64,000 nt of DNA from Rheum nobile (Eukaryota; Streptophyta; Magnoliopsida; Caryophyllales; Polygonaceae): the NCBI GenBank assembly GCA_027886185.1, contig WOAB01000583.1:6014001-6078000 (forward strand). Reading direction: 5' to 3'. The notes beneath the pieces were generated by a model. It saw only the letters and a program-made list of their open reading frames with translations. It made no database searches and was not told where the DNA came from. The position numbers and the translations under genes are program-made. Positions 39,934-52,815 of this stretch are shown here, in pieces. The stretch's first letter is position 1. Each line of letters starts with the position of its first letter.

Positions 39934-42480
39934 AATTTTTTAGAGGTTTTTTTTAATGGATTCACTCTTTCTTATTTAGGATTTATATTCTTTAATAGAA
40001 ATTTTTAACATACCCTTAAAGGCATAAGTTAGACAAATAGGGGAAAGATAAATTCTAGTTTCTAGACTGCTAGTTTTTTTGTGTCATTTTCATCTTAAGA
40101 TCACGATCTGCAACGTCTTTAACAGACTTTATCACCACTAGCCGAAAAAATAAAATGTGAGGAACATAGCTAATGGCTAAAAGAGAGAATAAGATGGAGA
40201 CATGGAGATATAAGAAGATAAATTGGATTATTTTGTTCACTTTAAAGATAGTTTTAATGCTTTATTTGAGTAACTTGATTAGTGAAGATCTCCTTTTAAA
40301 ACAATGTGTCACTATATATGTCACTTGCTCTAATGGTGATGTTTGATTATTTGTTATTTATGCATAAATAAAACTTATTTATTTATTTCACAAAATATAG
40401 CGCAAACCATAGATAAGTGACTCATATATATGTTTTAATGTGTTATGTATGTGTATGGATGGATGGATATTAGACTGTTAGTATAAATAATCATATTGTA
40501 ATAGTTAGAGGATATAAATGAAGAATATCAAATTACCCTTTTTTATCCTAATTTCTCCCTTTCCCTATTTCTTATCCTTCTCTACGTATTTCTCTCTTTC
40601 TTGACTCTCTTCCTATGTTCTTCTTCTCCTTTCCTAATTCCACCTCTTTTTCTCTAATTCAATCTATCAAACAACTAATCTTCCTTGTTTATGTTTTTGG
40701 GACATAACATAATGCTTTATTTGAGTAACTTGATGGGTGAAGATCTCCTTTAAAACTATGTGTCACTAATCTATATAGGTCAATTGCTCTAATGGTGATG
40801 TTTGATTTTTTATTATTTATGTATGAATAAATTTCATTAATTTATTTCACATATGTAGGGTAAACCACAAATAAGTGATACATATTGGTCTGTTCTCATA
40901 TTTTCATCAACTTCAAATCCCTTATAAAATTGGATAATATAAGACCCTTATTACACCACTCATGAATTTGTTTAGGTCACATCTCAAAAACACTGTTAAA
41001 TTAAATATTTCTACTATAAATAATCCTCCATATTTCTCCATATTCAATGGGAAATCACACTACTATTTATTTCAGTCACGGTTTCTTTACTTGATTTATT
41101 ATGTGCAAATATTAATATGTTTTATTATGACCTAAAATCTATAAGTAGACCATCTATGGGTTGTTATTTGTTGTTAGGATAGATAGCACGTGCTTAGCAC
41201 GTGAAATGTTTGTTACAAATTGTCCAGCTGTACATGAGGTTGTTATATACCTCTTTCTCTGTAATCTCCCACAATTCAATCAATGAAGAATTCTTCTCTC
41301 TTTCTTTTGCTTTCATCTTTGTTGTTTCAACATCAACCCTTGTTAGTTACAATAGAGGTTTGGGTTTTTCAAATAAAAAATTAGATAAATTATTCTGTGT
41401 CAAAAATTTTAAGTTCAAAGTTTTTAATGTCAGATAAAAGTTTCTTGTATTGAATATTTTTTATTACAAAACAAAAAACTTTATTTTAAAATAACAGAAT
41501 ATAGATATCTTTTTAATAATTTAACAAGAAACAAATTATGAATTTCTCTGGCTAGTCTCCTAAGAAAATATAGATGTCTTGCTTTTTTATGACTGGTCTA
41601 GCGCTTCGTTCGGTTTTCCCTCGTTTCCTTGTGCTGGTTTATCATGTACTTTGGTTTCATATTATGCTATATCATGAATTACAAAAACATAAAACGCTCT
41701 GCTTTTAGAAAAATATCTGCCGCAAAGTCGAAGTTTCTTTTTCCAGCCTGGCTTAGTGGCTCGATGAACAGAAAAACAACATTTCTTTCTCCTTCTTTTC
41801 AGATTAGTTCTTTATCAACTATCTCTATTCTACTTTGCGGATGCTCTGCTGTTGATGATAGACATAACCTACAAACCCGCACACCGGTTTCTTATCCTAA
41901 TTCAACCAAGTAAAAAAGAAAGGAGCAACTCTCACCTTAATTTTCCAACTCCTCAATTTAACAAATAATATCTTCCATTCAAACCAAATTTAGTACAAAG
42001 AATCCAAACTATACAACAGACAATTTATGGATTTTGAGCTACCTGCTACATTATATATTTTTTAATCCCTGATTTTAATATTCTTACATTCAACAATCGA
42101 CTAGAATAAACTTATAAGCTAGTTTGGTGTACAAGTCAAATTTCACTGCACTTTCATTCTAATCATGAAAGCTTCACAGTTTAGGTCATCTAGCATTATT
42201 AAATTTATGAAATACGGAGTAGAAAACAATATGATAGACTGATGGCACAAAGATAAGTAAATTCAAGCTTTTTTCATATTACAGAGGTCAAGGTCTATAG
42301 AAAGAGAATTCATGGTATTTTACAAACATTACTAGTCAACAGCTATATGACAAACTACTAAATTTATACTTAATATATATATATATATATCACTAGCTCC
42401 AGCGACTAGTATTTACCACTGATTGCTAATCTACCAATTGAAGGGGGAGTGCAAACAGTATACCTAATTCGCAAACCCTA
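39934..42480. other. Intergenic, no convincing gene
   Basis: AT-rich. It contains a roughly 175-bp direct repeat (40258-40430 and 40711-40890, TTATTTGAGTAACTTGAT and CTCTAATGGTGATGTTTGAT in both), a 7-bp stem hairpin with two G-boxes at 41187-41203, and a short (TA)n near 42377. A 94-codon frame at 41629-41913 has no recognisable domain and AT-rich composition; I do not call it a gene. Confidence 0.5.
40258..40890. repeat. Direct repeat, ~175 bp, two copies
   Basis: Copies at 40258-40430 and 40711-40890 are separated by about 280 bp and differ by scattered substitutions and small indels. Identity by eye is roughly four fifths or better. Confidence 0.75.
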
Positions 42481-42502
42481 GCTAGGCTTCAATTCATTCT
42501 TG

Positions 42503-43045
42503 TTAAGGCAAGAAAGTATTGACGGCTGCTCCGCCTTCGATAATCCTCTCGAGCACCGGAGCTCCGGCAGCTGGAGAGGTCTCGGCCGGCAGACTACCGC
42601 ACTTCTCGCACCTGCCGACGGCCAAGATCTGCCGACAAGAAGGACATGACGAGTGAGATCCGAGCCACGTGTCGATGCAGAGGACATGGAATCCGTGGCC
42701 GCACTGTGGGAGCACGCGAACCTCGTCTCCGGCGACGAATTCCGACAGGCAGATGGGGCAATCGGCGAGCTTAGCCTCGAGATCGGGGGAGTAAGTGAGC
42801 TTGGGGAGGGATCGAAGCACCTTCTTCTTGAGGCCTCTGTTGGCGGCGGATTGAGCGCTGAGGCCGCCGGAGAGGCGGCGGATCCAGGCGCAGCGAGCGA
42901 CTGCGACGAGGCCGAGGACGCAGATTAGGGCGCAGAGGAGCGCGGCGAGGATGACGACGAAGTCGTTGTCAAAGGTCTCGGTTTGCGGCGGGACCTCGGT
43001 CGCCGGAGACGACGCAGATTTGAGAAATCTCGAAGGATAAGTCAT
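42503..43045 (-). CDS. ATL-family RING-H2 E3 ubiquitin ligase
   Basis: Intronless, 180 residues, ATG at 43045. There is one transmembrane segment near the N-terminus (about 29-50, FVVILAALLCALICVLGLVAVA), the GLD-type motif region (GLKKKVLRSLPKLTYS, 71-86) and a complete RING-H2: C96-x2-C99-x15-C115-x1-H117-x2-H120-x2-C123-x10-C134-x2-C137, with the Trp of DTWL at 127. This order and spacing define plant ATL proteins, membrane-anchored E3 ligases that often respond to stress or hormones; it looks closest to the short ATL8/ATL79/ATL80 type, but the exact ortholog is not determined. A second pair of cysteines follows (CEKCG, 146-150). A GA-rich leader lies just upstream at 43078-43110. The ORF looks intact and functional. 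Confidence 0.95.
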   Translation of the reverse strand: MTYPSRFLKSASSPATEVPPQTETFDNDFVVILAALLCALICVLGLVAVARCAWIRRLSGGLSAQSAANRGLKKKVLRSLPKLTYSPDLEAKLADCPICLSEFVAGDEVRVLPQCGHGFHVLCIDTWLGSHSSCPSCRQILAVGRCEKCGSLPAETSPAAGAPVLERIIEGGAAVNTFLP

Positions 43046-43651
43046 GGAGGATAGGGTGAAATGGTATTTTGGGATTGGGAGTCAGACAGATATAGAGAGA
43101 GGGAGAAGGGACACGTATGTTTTAATTGTTTGAGTATTGTACTCTTATATTATAATGCAACTCGCACTCACACTTAAAATGATAATTAAATTCCGACCTA
43201 AATTAGCATGCCAAATGTGCCTTTCTGCCTTAATTATCATTAGTAGGTATTCCTGACTTGTCTTATTATCGGTATTAAAGTTAGATTCGTGTACTTTAAA
43301 AAAATTAGTATTTTGGAATATAGTAATTTCCTATTTCATTCTCCTTTCTCTTATATACCAAAAGACTTGTCAAAATATATAGCTAGTTTATAACAAATTC
43401 GGTTTATCCGTGAAATATGGAGTGATTGAGATAATTTCGATACACCCGCGATCGTGTTACTTCATACAATGCATAATGCGTTTTAAAAGATAAGAAATAC
43501 GTGACAAATGAACCATAGAGCTCTCAATCAGACTAATCAACACGATATTGACATTTTAAAATCATCCCACGTGAATTACTCTATACTCACTAACTCGATG
43601 ATTGTCATTGGGTACAATGATAATCTATCTATATACCGTAGAAGGCTAAAT

Positions 43652-43735
43652 CCTACGTGTCGGTCTCATATTTAATTCACCTACGTGTCAGTCTCATGTT
43701 TAATTCGCCTATGTGTCGATCTCTGAGCTATGTCA
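43652..43735. repeat. Three ~28-bp subterminal repeats in Helitron 1
   Basis: TACGTGTCGGTCTCAT, TACGTGTCAGTCTCAT and TATGTGTCGATCTC, each followed by TTAATTCRCC-like or related bases. Similar phrases occur next to the minus-strand Helitron ends at 31274 and 62331. Confidence 0.75.
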
Positions 43736-43854
43736 CCTCATCCACCACATCATTCGCCACGTCATTTGATATCTTATCTTATTGTTTATTTCCATAACTA
43801 ATATCTTATTTATTGTTTATTTCCAAAACTATTTAAAATTAAATAATAATTATA

Positions 43855-44395
43855 TCCTTCTTATCTTATTTCTGAATTTTTATCATAAAATTTAAATAAT
43901 ATTTACAATATAAAAACTTGATCTTATTATTTCACTTTACAAATAGTAATTTCGAATTTTTAAATAATAATTGTTTATGATTTAAAAACTAATAAATTCA
44001 TCGTTCTTATCTTATTTATGAATTTTTACCATAACTATTTTAAATTAAATAATATTTACAATATAAAAACTTGATCTTATTATTTCAATTTACAAATAGT
44101 AATTTCGATTTTTTTAAATAATAATTGTTTATGATTTAAAAACTAATAAATTCATAACTATCTATAAATATTAAATATACTAATTTAAAACTAAATAATA
44201 GTTATGTTTACCAAAATAATTATTATTACCAAAACTAATAAATCCATAACTATATATATATATTAATTTAAAACTAAATAATAAATATTTTTAGCATAAC
44301 TATTTAAAACTAATTTAACTTTGACAATATAAAAATTTTATCTTATTATTTCACTTCAAAAATAGTAAATTCAAATTATTAGAGATAATAACTAT
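43855..44395. repeat. AT-rich tandem repeat of ~150 bp in Helitron 1
   Basis: Two good units (about 43858-43998 and 44005-44158) share ATATAAAAACTTGATCTTAT and AATAATTGTTTATGATTT; a third, weaker unit is at about 44285-44395. Confidence 0.75.
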
Positions 44396-44614
44396 TATGA
44401 AAATAGAAAATTGATTTAGAGATAATTTAACTAAGAAGATAATATCTTCTTAGTTAATCTACAATAATTATTAGAGAAATAGATATAGATATCTTCTTTT
44501 TACCAAAAAAAGATATAATTTGCATAAATATTAATAACACTTTCCTTACATATAAGATATAATAATTTTGTATAATAATATATTTTCTCTTATAGGTTAA
44601 ATTATATTCGGACC

Positions 44615-47600
44615 ATGCTTGAATCTGATAGGTTAAATTATATTCGGACCCACCAGAAACAGTTGAGAGCAGATTTATATAAGAACTTAAGTGAGGCTGC
44701 TATGGAAGGTAATATTGATCCTGTATCTACAGGAAAACGATTTGTTTTACCGTCATCTTTTACAGGCGGTCCGAGGTATATGATGCAAAATTACCAAGAT
44801 GCAATGGCAATCTGTAGATTTTTTGGGTATCCTGATCTATTTACAACATTCACCTGCAACACAAAATGGCCAGAAATTACCAGGTTTCTTAAAAAACGAG
44901 GACTTAGGCCTGAGGATAGACCAGACATCGTATGTAGAGTTTTCAAGATGAAGCTTAATGACATGGTGAAGTTTATTAAATGTGGAAAAGTTTTTGGAGT
45001 ATTGAATTCAAGTAAATATCATAACTTACTTTTGTATTTTACTTATTATAGTCATTTTTTTAGCATAATGAAAATACTATTCACAGTGTTTGTTAAATAT
45101 ATTTATATCATTATTGTTTACATCTATATTGTTGCACTCTTGAATAAAAATTATTCGTTAGGAAAGTGACTAATTAAGGAATGATGTGTTGTTTTACTTC
45201 ATTTAATTGATATTATATGTAAATTGCAGTGATATGTACTCTTGAGTTTCAGAAAAGAGGACTACCCCATGCTCATATTCTTCTCTTCTTGGATCGGACG
45301 GATACAACTTCAAGTTTTGATAATATTGACAAAATAATTTCTGCTGAGATTCCAGATCCAGTGAATGATCATGCTCTCTTCCTTGTTGTGACTGAGCGTA
45401 TGATCCATGGCCCGTGTGGATCCTTTAATATGAATTCGCCATGTATGGAAGGTGGCAAATGCAAGAAGCACTATCCAAAGGAGTTTGTGGAAATAACAAC
45501 TATCGATGATGAAGGTTATCCTGTATATAGGAGAAGGAAAAATGGATATATTTTTCAGAAAAGTGGATGTGAAATTGATAATCGTTCTGTAGTGCCCTAC
45601 AACAGAACTCTATTGCTCCGCTATAATGCTCACATTAACGTTGAATGGTGTAATCAGGCACAGACAATCAAATATTTGTTCAAGTATATAAATAAAGGAC
45701 ATGATCGTGTTACATCATCAATGTCTAACGGTGTTGATGAGATCAAAGAGTACTACAATTGCAAGTACATAATTACATTCCCAATTTACCATGAAATATA
45801 ATTGCATGTGTATTATTACAACTCTAATATTTTGCACTTGGTTTACAAGGCTTGGTTAAGCTATTTAAGATTATAACGAGTAAAATCATATCCATATTTA
45901 ATACGGACATAAAAACTAATATTGATATGTTTATATATATGTATATTATGATGACTCATAATGCATATGACATTTTAATATTTGACAATTTGTTTTATAC
46001 GACATGTATATATCTCCTCCTGAAGCAATTTGGCGACTCTTTTCCTTTAGCATTCATCATAGAACTACAGCAGTGCAGAGGTTATGTTTTCATCTTCCAG
46101 ATGAACAAAGTGTTGTTTTCGATGATGATGATCCTATTGATGTTGTAATTGAAAGACCTGGAATAAATGGTTCAATGTTTTTGGCTTGGATGGAATATAA
46201 TAAGAGCTCTGCAGAAGCAAGAAATCTGGCTTACTATCAATTTCCAAAAGATTATGTATGGAAAGAAGATAGCAAGGAATGGAGCAAAAGAAAGTGTAAT
46301 AAAGGGCCGACGACAGTTGGTAGAATTTACCATGCTTCCCCAGGAAGTGGAGAAAGATATTACCTATGGATTTTGTTAAATCATGTGAAAGGTCCCACTT
46401 GCTATGAGGATATCAGGACGGTGGATGGTACAGTTTATCCTACGTTTAGAGAAGCGTGTTATGTACTTGGTATATTGGACGATGAAAAGGAATATATTGA
46501 TGGTATATTGGAAGCAAGTTTTTGGGGCACTGCAAACTACCTTCGAAATTTGTTTGTTATGCTTCTCATGTCGGGTAGTATGTCTAGACCAGAATATGTG
46601 TGGGAATCTACATGGAAAGTATTATCCGATGATATTATTTCTCATCAACGAAGAATCCTTCGAATGAGAGGTATGGTTTTCTATAAATATCATGTTATTT
46701 ATCTAATAAATCACATTTGAATATGCCTTTTTGAACCATTATCATGATAAATATCATGTTACAACATTATCATGAGAGATCCAAATAACTTCAAGTAATT
46801 TTTTTTACTTTTAGTATAATAAAATTACTTATGTTAAAAAAACAGTATGTAGCAACTATCTTTCTTTTGAGACTATAACGCTCTACCATTTAATCTGATA
46901 ATAACCAGCTGAAATAAGTTTTTTATCATGATTTTGTACAGTCTATTGAATTATATATATTTAGTTCAATTGTCAGCTCATATATGTGAGAAATTCTAAA
47001 CAAAGATTTATCCTATCAGTTTTTCTCATGATTTTTTTTCTTCAAATTCTTACTACTAATTAAAATTAATATGAATTGTTTGTGCAGATTTATGCCTTAG
47101 TGAGGAACAATTGCAGAATTTTGCTCTTGCAGAAATAGAAAAGTTGTTACACAAAAATGGAAGTAGCTTGAAATATTTTCCATCGATGCCGCAACCTGAT
47201 CAGAGTTTGATTTCAGATGGCCTCAACAAGTTTATTCAAGATGAGCTTCGACACAATAGAGAAGAGTTGATAATTGAGCATAAGAGCTTACTTTCTAAAT
47301 TAACAAATGAGCAAAAAGAGGTTTATGATGAAATCATGTCTGTTGTTGAATCAAACAATGGTGGGGTTTTCTTTTTGTATGGACATGGTGGAACAGGAAA
47401 AACATTCATATGGAGATCTCTTTATGCTGCTATTCGTTCTAGAGGTGAAATAGTTCTTACTGTTGCTTCAAGTGGTATTGCGGCCCTGTTGATTCCAGGT
47501 GGAAGAACTGCTCACTCAAGATTTGCAATACCTATTCAGATTCACCAGGACTCCACCTACAATATCAAGCCTGGTACAGAACTCGCTGAATTGATTTCAA

Positions 47601-48724
47601 AGGCCAAGCTTATAATTTGGGATGAAGCTCCAATGGTTAACAAATTTTGCTTTGAAGCATTAGATAAGTCTTTTAGGGATGTGATGCGATCTTCAAATTC
47701 AAATAGCTTGAATCAACCTTTTGGAGGTAAAGTTGTGGTATTTGGTGGAGATTTTAGACAAATATTACATGTAGTGCATGGAGGAAGTAGACAAGATATT
47801 GTTTATTCCACAATAAATTCTTCATATTTATGGAATTCATGCAAGGTTCTAAGATTGACAAGAAATATGAGACTACAACATGGAGGTACAGAATCAGAAG
47901 TTGCTGAAGCAAAATAATTTTCAGAATGGATATTAAGAGTTGGAGACGGTGATCAAGGCGGCTCAAATGACGGTGAATCAACTATTAAGATTCCTTCTGA
48001 TTTGTTGATAACTGAAGCTTCTGAACCAATTCCAACAATTGTTAAAGCCACATATCCTTCTATTCTGGATATCGAAGATCCTGCTCAGTATTATCGAGAG
48101 AGGGCTATTCTTGCACCCACCTATGAGATTGTTGATAAGGTGAATGAATACATGTTGTCTCTACTACAAGGGGATGAAAGAGTGTATCTTAGCTCAGATA
48201 ATATTTGCAAAACAGATGAAAGCGGCTTTGATGATGTCAGTGTTTATTCAGTTGAATTCCTCAATGGCATTCGATCTTCTGGTATACCAAGTCATGTGTT
48301 GAAGTTGAAGGTGGGTGTTCCCATTATGCTACTCAGGAACATTGACCAATTTGCAGGACTATGTAATGGTACCAGATTGATAGTCACTCGACTTGTGAGT
48401 CATATTGTAGAAGCTGAAATTATTTCTCGAAGCAATATTGGACACAGAGTATGTATTCCACGCATGGTACTTACACCATCAGACACTCGATTCCCATTCA
48501 GATTTCAAAGGAGGTAGTTTCCAGTGGTTGTTTGTTTTGCCATGACCATCAACAAAAGTCAAGGACAATCACTATCTCAAGTGGGTCTGTTTCTTTCAAA
48601 ACCTGTTTTTACTCATGGACAACTTTACGTTGCATTTTCTAGAGTTACAAGTATAAATGGGTTGAAGATCTTAATTGGTGATCTTCAAGGTTGTCCTCAG
48701 AATACCACTACAAATGTTGTATAG
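44615..48724 (+). pseudogene. Helitron Rep/Pif1 helicase (RepHel), degenerate, four exons visible
   Basis: Exon 1 (to 45011) carries the Helitron-like N domain (LPSSFTGGPRYMMQNYQDAM, FTTFTCNTKWPEI). Exon 2 (45230-45764) has the HUH motif GLPHAHILLFL and the two-tyrosine motif KYLFKYINKG, both intact. Exon 3 (about 46006-46670) continues YISPPEAIWRLF. Exon 4 (47088 on) is a Pif1-type helicase: Walker A GHGGTGKT near 47385, Walker B IIWDEAPM near 47615, GGDFRQIL near 47745, and TINKSQGQSL near 48550. Introns 45012-45229 and 46671-47087 have GT-AG ends; intron 45765-46005 ends in AT, so its acceptor seems lost. In-frame stops: TAA 47915-47917 and TAG 48515-48517, the latter where RRQFPV is expected. 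Upstream zinc-finger-like N-terminus absent. Likely inactive, but with intact Rep and ATPase motifs. Confidence 0.88.
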
Positions 48725-48959
48725 AAGGAAGTTTTTCAAAACCCGATATGACTAGGTATGTAATTTTTTACTTGACATACAAATTTAGATTTAATAGCTA
48801 TGGTAATACTTTCAATTATTGTGGTATTTCGTATTTATAATAAATATTAACATATAAAAGTATTAATCTTTTAGTGTCACATTACGTAAGTATTTTAATA
48901 TCATACTATAAAAATATTTAATAAACCCAACCCCGTGCATGGCACGGGTCATCAACTAG

Positions 48960-50061
48960 TTATTACCTAATCGGAGCGTAATGATTGTTTTTTTGTTTTT
49001 TAGTTCATGGCGGATATAATTTACACATGTCCGCTTCGTCACACTACGTGGCAGACTCGCAGTCATAGAATTACTTATTGGTTGGACATGTAAGACAAGT
49101 GGAGTAAAAAGGTGACAAGTGTTGTCTTGGTCTTTCTTCTCTTGTAACCTATGAATAACAGATATACACCATTTGAATGATTTTTTTTCTTCTGGAGATT
49201 GAAGGATTGCTCTCGGTAAAAAGTGACGAATCCCAAGTTTAGGTGATTCTCTTTAAGAATCATTTCACAAAGTCTCCACAACACTAATTTATGTTCTCTC
49301 AATTTCACCAAAACAAGCAGCTACCAATTTGGGAGACGTCACATGCGTCGTCCATGGGGACCCCCTCCTCCTCCTAAAATAGTTCAATCACTGCAGTTTG
49401 GCTCATGGCGGATCAAGGCAACTACGCATGGCCACAGAAAAATTACGATCCTTAGGATTTTTGACCCCTTTAAGGGGGTCAAATAACAAGTTTGGACTCC
49501 TAATTAAATAAATTAGCTTCTTGACTCTCTAAACCTTTAAAAACCCATAAATCCTAAACCCTAAACCCTTAACCCTAAAAAAAACACTTCCACTCCCTTT
49601 GGGCCATATGTGTAGTAATAGGGGGTCATATTTATAATTTTAAAAAAAATAAGCCTAAACTTGCTATTTTTCCCCTTAAAAGACCCTTCGCGTCCAATTT
49701 TCTCAAACAATTACGAAGTGTCCCACCCTCAAGCTTATGTTGGTAGGGTGGAGACTTCGCCCTGTGGTGGAACCCTCAAACCCAGGCACATGTGCCACCG
49801 CCGGTGTGGCCGTTCGTACCACAAACTCCACAGCAGTCCACATTGCACCAATTTGGGAGACGTAATTGATAGTAGATTATTTTGTGTTAGATAGGCTAAT
49901 AAAAGGATAATGCAGTTCATAATAAATTTCAAATATGCTTATTTTTAGGACTTGAACTCATTACAAATTAAGAGAATGAGTTTTTGATTTTCAACTCCAC
50001 AAGAGGAATTGATTAAGATTGTATTTGGATAAGACTAAATATACCATCAAAGCTAGGTCGA
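48960..50061. other. Intergenic between two Helitrons; MITE inside
   Basis: No gene is seen. A MITE-like unit lies at 49466-49690. A 17-bp direct repeat ACCAATTTGGGAGACGT occurs at 49323-49339 and 49847-49863. Telomere-like CCTAAACCCTAAACCC lies near 49555-49575. Confidence 0.5.
49466..49690. mobile_element. MITE-like unit with imperfect ~30-bp TIRs
   Basis: TTTAAGGGGGTCAAATAACA at the left is mirrored at the right by AAACTTGCTATTTTTCCCC then TTAAAAG. AACAAGTTTGGACTCC and GCCTAAACTTGC are the matching inner parts. The target duplication is unclear. Confidence 0.55.
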
Positions 50062-50382
50062 TCTACTATATATCTACTAAACGCAAAGGCCCGGCTACGC
50101 CACGTGGCGCTCCTACATTGTACCGATTTTTTCCTGCCACGTGGCATCTTTACAGCATATTGTCCACGTGTCATTAAATCTGTTTATGTCTTTTAATTTC
50201 AATCTTCCAGAATATGTGTAAAATATTATATTTTCCATATTGATAACTTAAGATCTGCTACTCTATTTTTGTGATTTTTTTGTTCGCAAATCATATTACA
50301 GAATCGCACAAATATTTTGAAAATCTTTAATATATGAACAGCCACACTAAAGATGGCTAAAATGAATGTCTAAATATTCATG

Positions 50383-50572
50383 CAAATCCCTAATGCAATT
50401 AGGGCACCAATGCTCCATGAATGTCAGAATAACCTGTAAAATAATCTTAATAACCCTAATGCAATTAGGGCACCAGTACTCCATGAATGTCTAAATATTC
50501 ATGCAAATCCCTGCAAATGTCTGGATAACCTGCAAAATAATCTTACTAACCCTAATGCAATTAGGGTAGCCA
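50383..50572. repeat. Tandem repeats with CCCTAATGCAATTAGGG
   Basis: CCCTAATGCAATTAGGG (a near-palindrome) occurs three times (near 50391, 50455 and 50552), with the intervening phrases CTCCATGAATGTC, TATTCATGCAAATCCCT and AACCTGYAAAATAATCTTA repeated. Confidence 0.8.
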
Positions 50573-51318
50573 TAAAAAATTTCAAGCTGCAACATAATAC
50601 ATGTATACAAACCTGCAAAATATGCAAAGAACACAAAAATGACAAAAAATACATCCATGCAAAGAATATAACAATGAAGCTGCTTCTTCAAATGACCTAA
50701 AAAAACAACATAGGCATACGTACCAAAATTACATCAATGGATAATTATTGCTTAAACCCAAAAAATGAATTGGTTAAACCAAAAATAAAATGCTAATCTG
50801 CAAGCCTATACATAGTACGAAATGATCTGGGCCCAGTGCATATATTTTTCTCCAGTGTGTAATCTGCAAGGAAAGATTTTATCCAATTTGAAGATGTATA
50901 CAATACATGTACAGAATAAAATTGCATCCATTATGGCAGTTGAATATGTGCATAATCAAATAAAATCAACCAATATAATTAATAAAAATTATGCCTTATG
51001 AATAGAGAGCATCTTCCTCAATTACGTTCTAAAACTTTGTGAGTTCTTGAGCAAGCCTACATAATATCGAGACAACAGGTATGTTTTTGCAATTCATAAT
51101 AATGAGCTAAAGGTTCGGAAATTCTCCCCATCTCCACTGAGATTTTGCATTTACAGAACAGCAAACATTGAATTGATTAACCTGTATTACTGATTTTCGT
51201 ATGTATTTTGTCCATTACTGATTTTCCATTTACAGACCAGCAAATACAGAACAACAAATATTTTGTGCAATTAAAGATATTCCATTACTGAACTGTTCTT
51301 TGTATTGTTTTTTTGTGT

Positions 51319-51483
51319 ATGGCCTTTGTAGCAATGTCAAAACAACAACAAGAAATAAAGGATATTACAGGTACCCGAGGGAATTATGAGCTAAAGGTTC
51401 GAGTAATTCGATTATTTAAAGTTCCAAAGAAAGAAGATCGTACGCAATACAGTACAACTGAAATCATTGTAATGGATGAAAAG
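51319..51483 (+). pseudogene. RPA1-like OB-fold exon in Helitron 2
   Basis: ATG at 51319 gives 55 codons ending DEK before GTATTAATT, a donor-like site. NYELKVRVIRLFKVPKKEDR followed by TEIIVMDEK resembles the first OB-fold strands of plant RPA 70-kDa-like proteins, which are commonly carried by plant Helitrons. The expected downstream exons are not recognisable, so this is a fragment. Confidence 0.6.
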
Positions 51484-51881
51484 GTATTAATTTTCAGTTC
51501 TTTATTAATTTGTATTTAATATATAAAAATTGTTTGTCTAATATTTGTATAGGACTAACACAAATTTCTTATTGCCTCAAGGGTGAGAAATAAACGACAT
51601 TATGTTTTTCTTAATGGTCTGCAGCACACCATTTTTTCAAATAATTCAGTAGAAATAAAGCTAGAGCATGTCATCTACTGATATTGAATGTCTATGTTGA
51701 TATATATACTGATATAGAGGTATTTTGTTTGTTTCAGTATGTTCGAGTAAATCCATAAATCATATACAAGGTAAAAACAGTTGCTTTAGTCTTTTATTAA
51801 ATATCATGCTGTGCATTTAAATAAATTAACAAACAAAATATACCAATTAGTTTTAGTTAGGGTTTAAATTTTGTTGTATTA

Positions 51882-52019
<138 letters not shown>

Positions 52020-52309
52020 CAATATATCAGACTTAGCAATTGGATATTTTATACAAAATCTATCAATAAGGCCAAATTATGTGAGCCACCTACAAGCCCA
52101 TTAATCTAATCTGTCTATTAACCCAATGAATAAATGTTTATAAAATGTCATAACTGGGCCTTAAAGCCCATTGATCAAATATGACTACTATACTTAGTAT
52201 GAAAGATAAGTGTTCGTTTGTATACTTATATAAATCATATGTGCTTAAAAGTCTGAATTAATAAATTATATGAACTTATAGAAATCTTTTTCCAGTGTAG
52301 TATAATTTA

Positions 52310-52388
52310 AAGTCCATATATGATTACCAAATCGGTTTATATATTATTTAAGTCCATATATGATTACCAAATCAGTTTATATAGTAGA
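52310..52388. repeat. 33-bp direct repeat and internal Helitron-like 5' end
   Basis: AGTCCATATATGATTACC followed by AAATCRGTTTATATA occurs twice (52311 and 52350). The second copy runs into ATAGTAGA, which on the minus strand reads TCTACTATATAAAC, like a Helitron 5' end (52388). Confidence 0.6.
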
Positions 52389-52815
52389 TTATAAGTATAA
52401 TAGAAGGAAATTTACTGAAATTTGTCAAAAATATGTACAAATTTGTAACAGAAGGAAATTTATTATTTCAAACATCAAATTATCTCTAGAGAAATAGAAA
52501 AAAAAAAGATTTATCGATAGAGAAGGAAAGCTTACTTTTCTGTAATCTGGATTTATTTTTTGCGTTCATCTAGATCTCCGTTTCAAGCGCGTCGTGGGTT
52601 TGCATGTGACCCCTCCAATTTCACTTCCGATGTCCTCATCAAGTCGGTTTCAAATCATAATCATGATAAAAAGAAAACTTGAATTAGAACCTATATTTTT
52701 CATTTTCTGAGGTATCTAAAAACGTAGAAAGAAAAACATCTAAATACTCATGAAAAAAATACCATACCTGTTGTTTCGCTTCAGTGAGTTCATAGATCTC
52801 CATTTGGAAGCAAAC

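Larger units (their letters stand above)
43624..48959 (+). mobile_element. Helitron 1 with both termini and degenerate RepHel gene
   Basis: Begins TCTATCTATATACC (43624) after A and ends with the hairpin CCCGTGC-ATG-GCACGGG (48932-48948), TCATCAA and CTAG (48956-48959) followed by T. Insertion between A and T, a 5' TC and a 3' hairpin plus CTRR are diagnostic for Helitrons. 5.3 kb long. Subterminal 28-bp repeats (43652-43735) carry YACGTGTCRGTCTCAT. The coding region is 44615-48724. The N-terminal part of the usual Rep protein is not found, so the element is probably internally deleted. Confidence 0.9.

Noticed and set aside
41629..41913. 94-codon frame as a small gene
   Set aside because: No domain, AT-rich composition, no promoter or homolog that I recognise.
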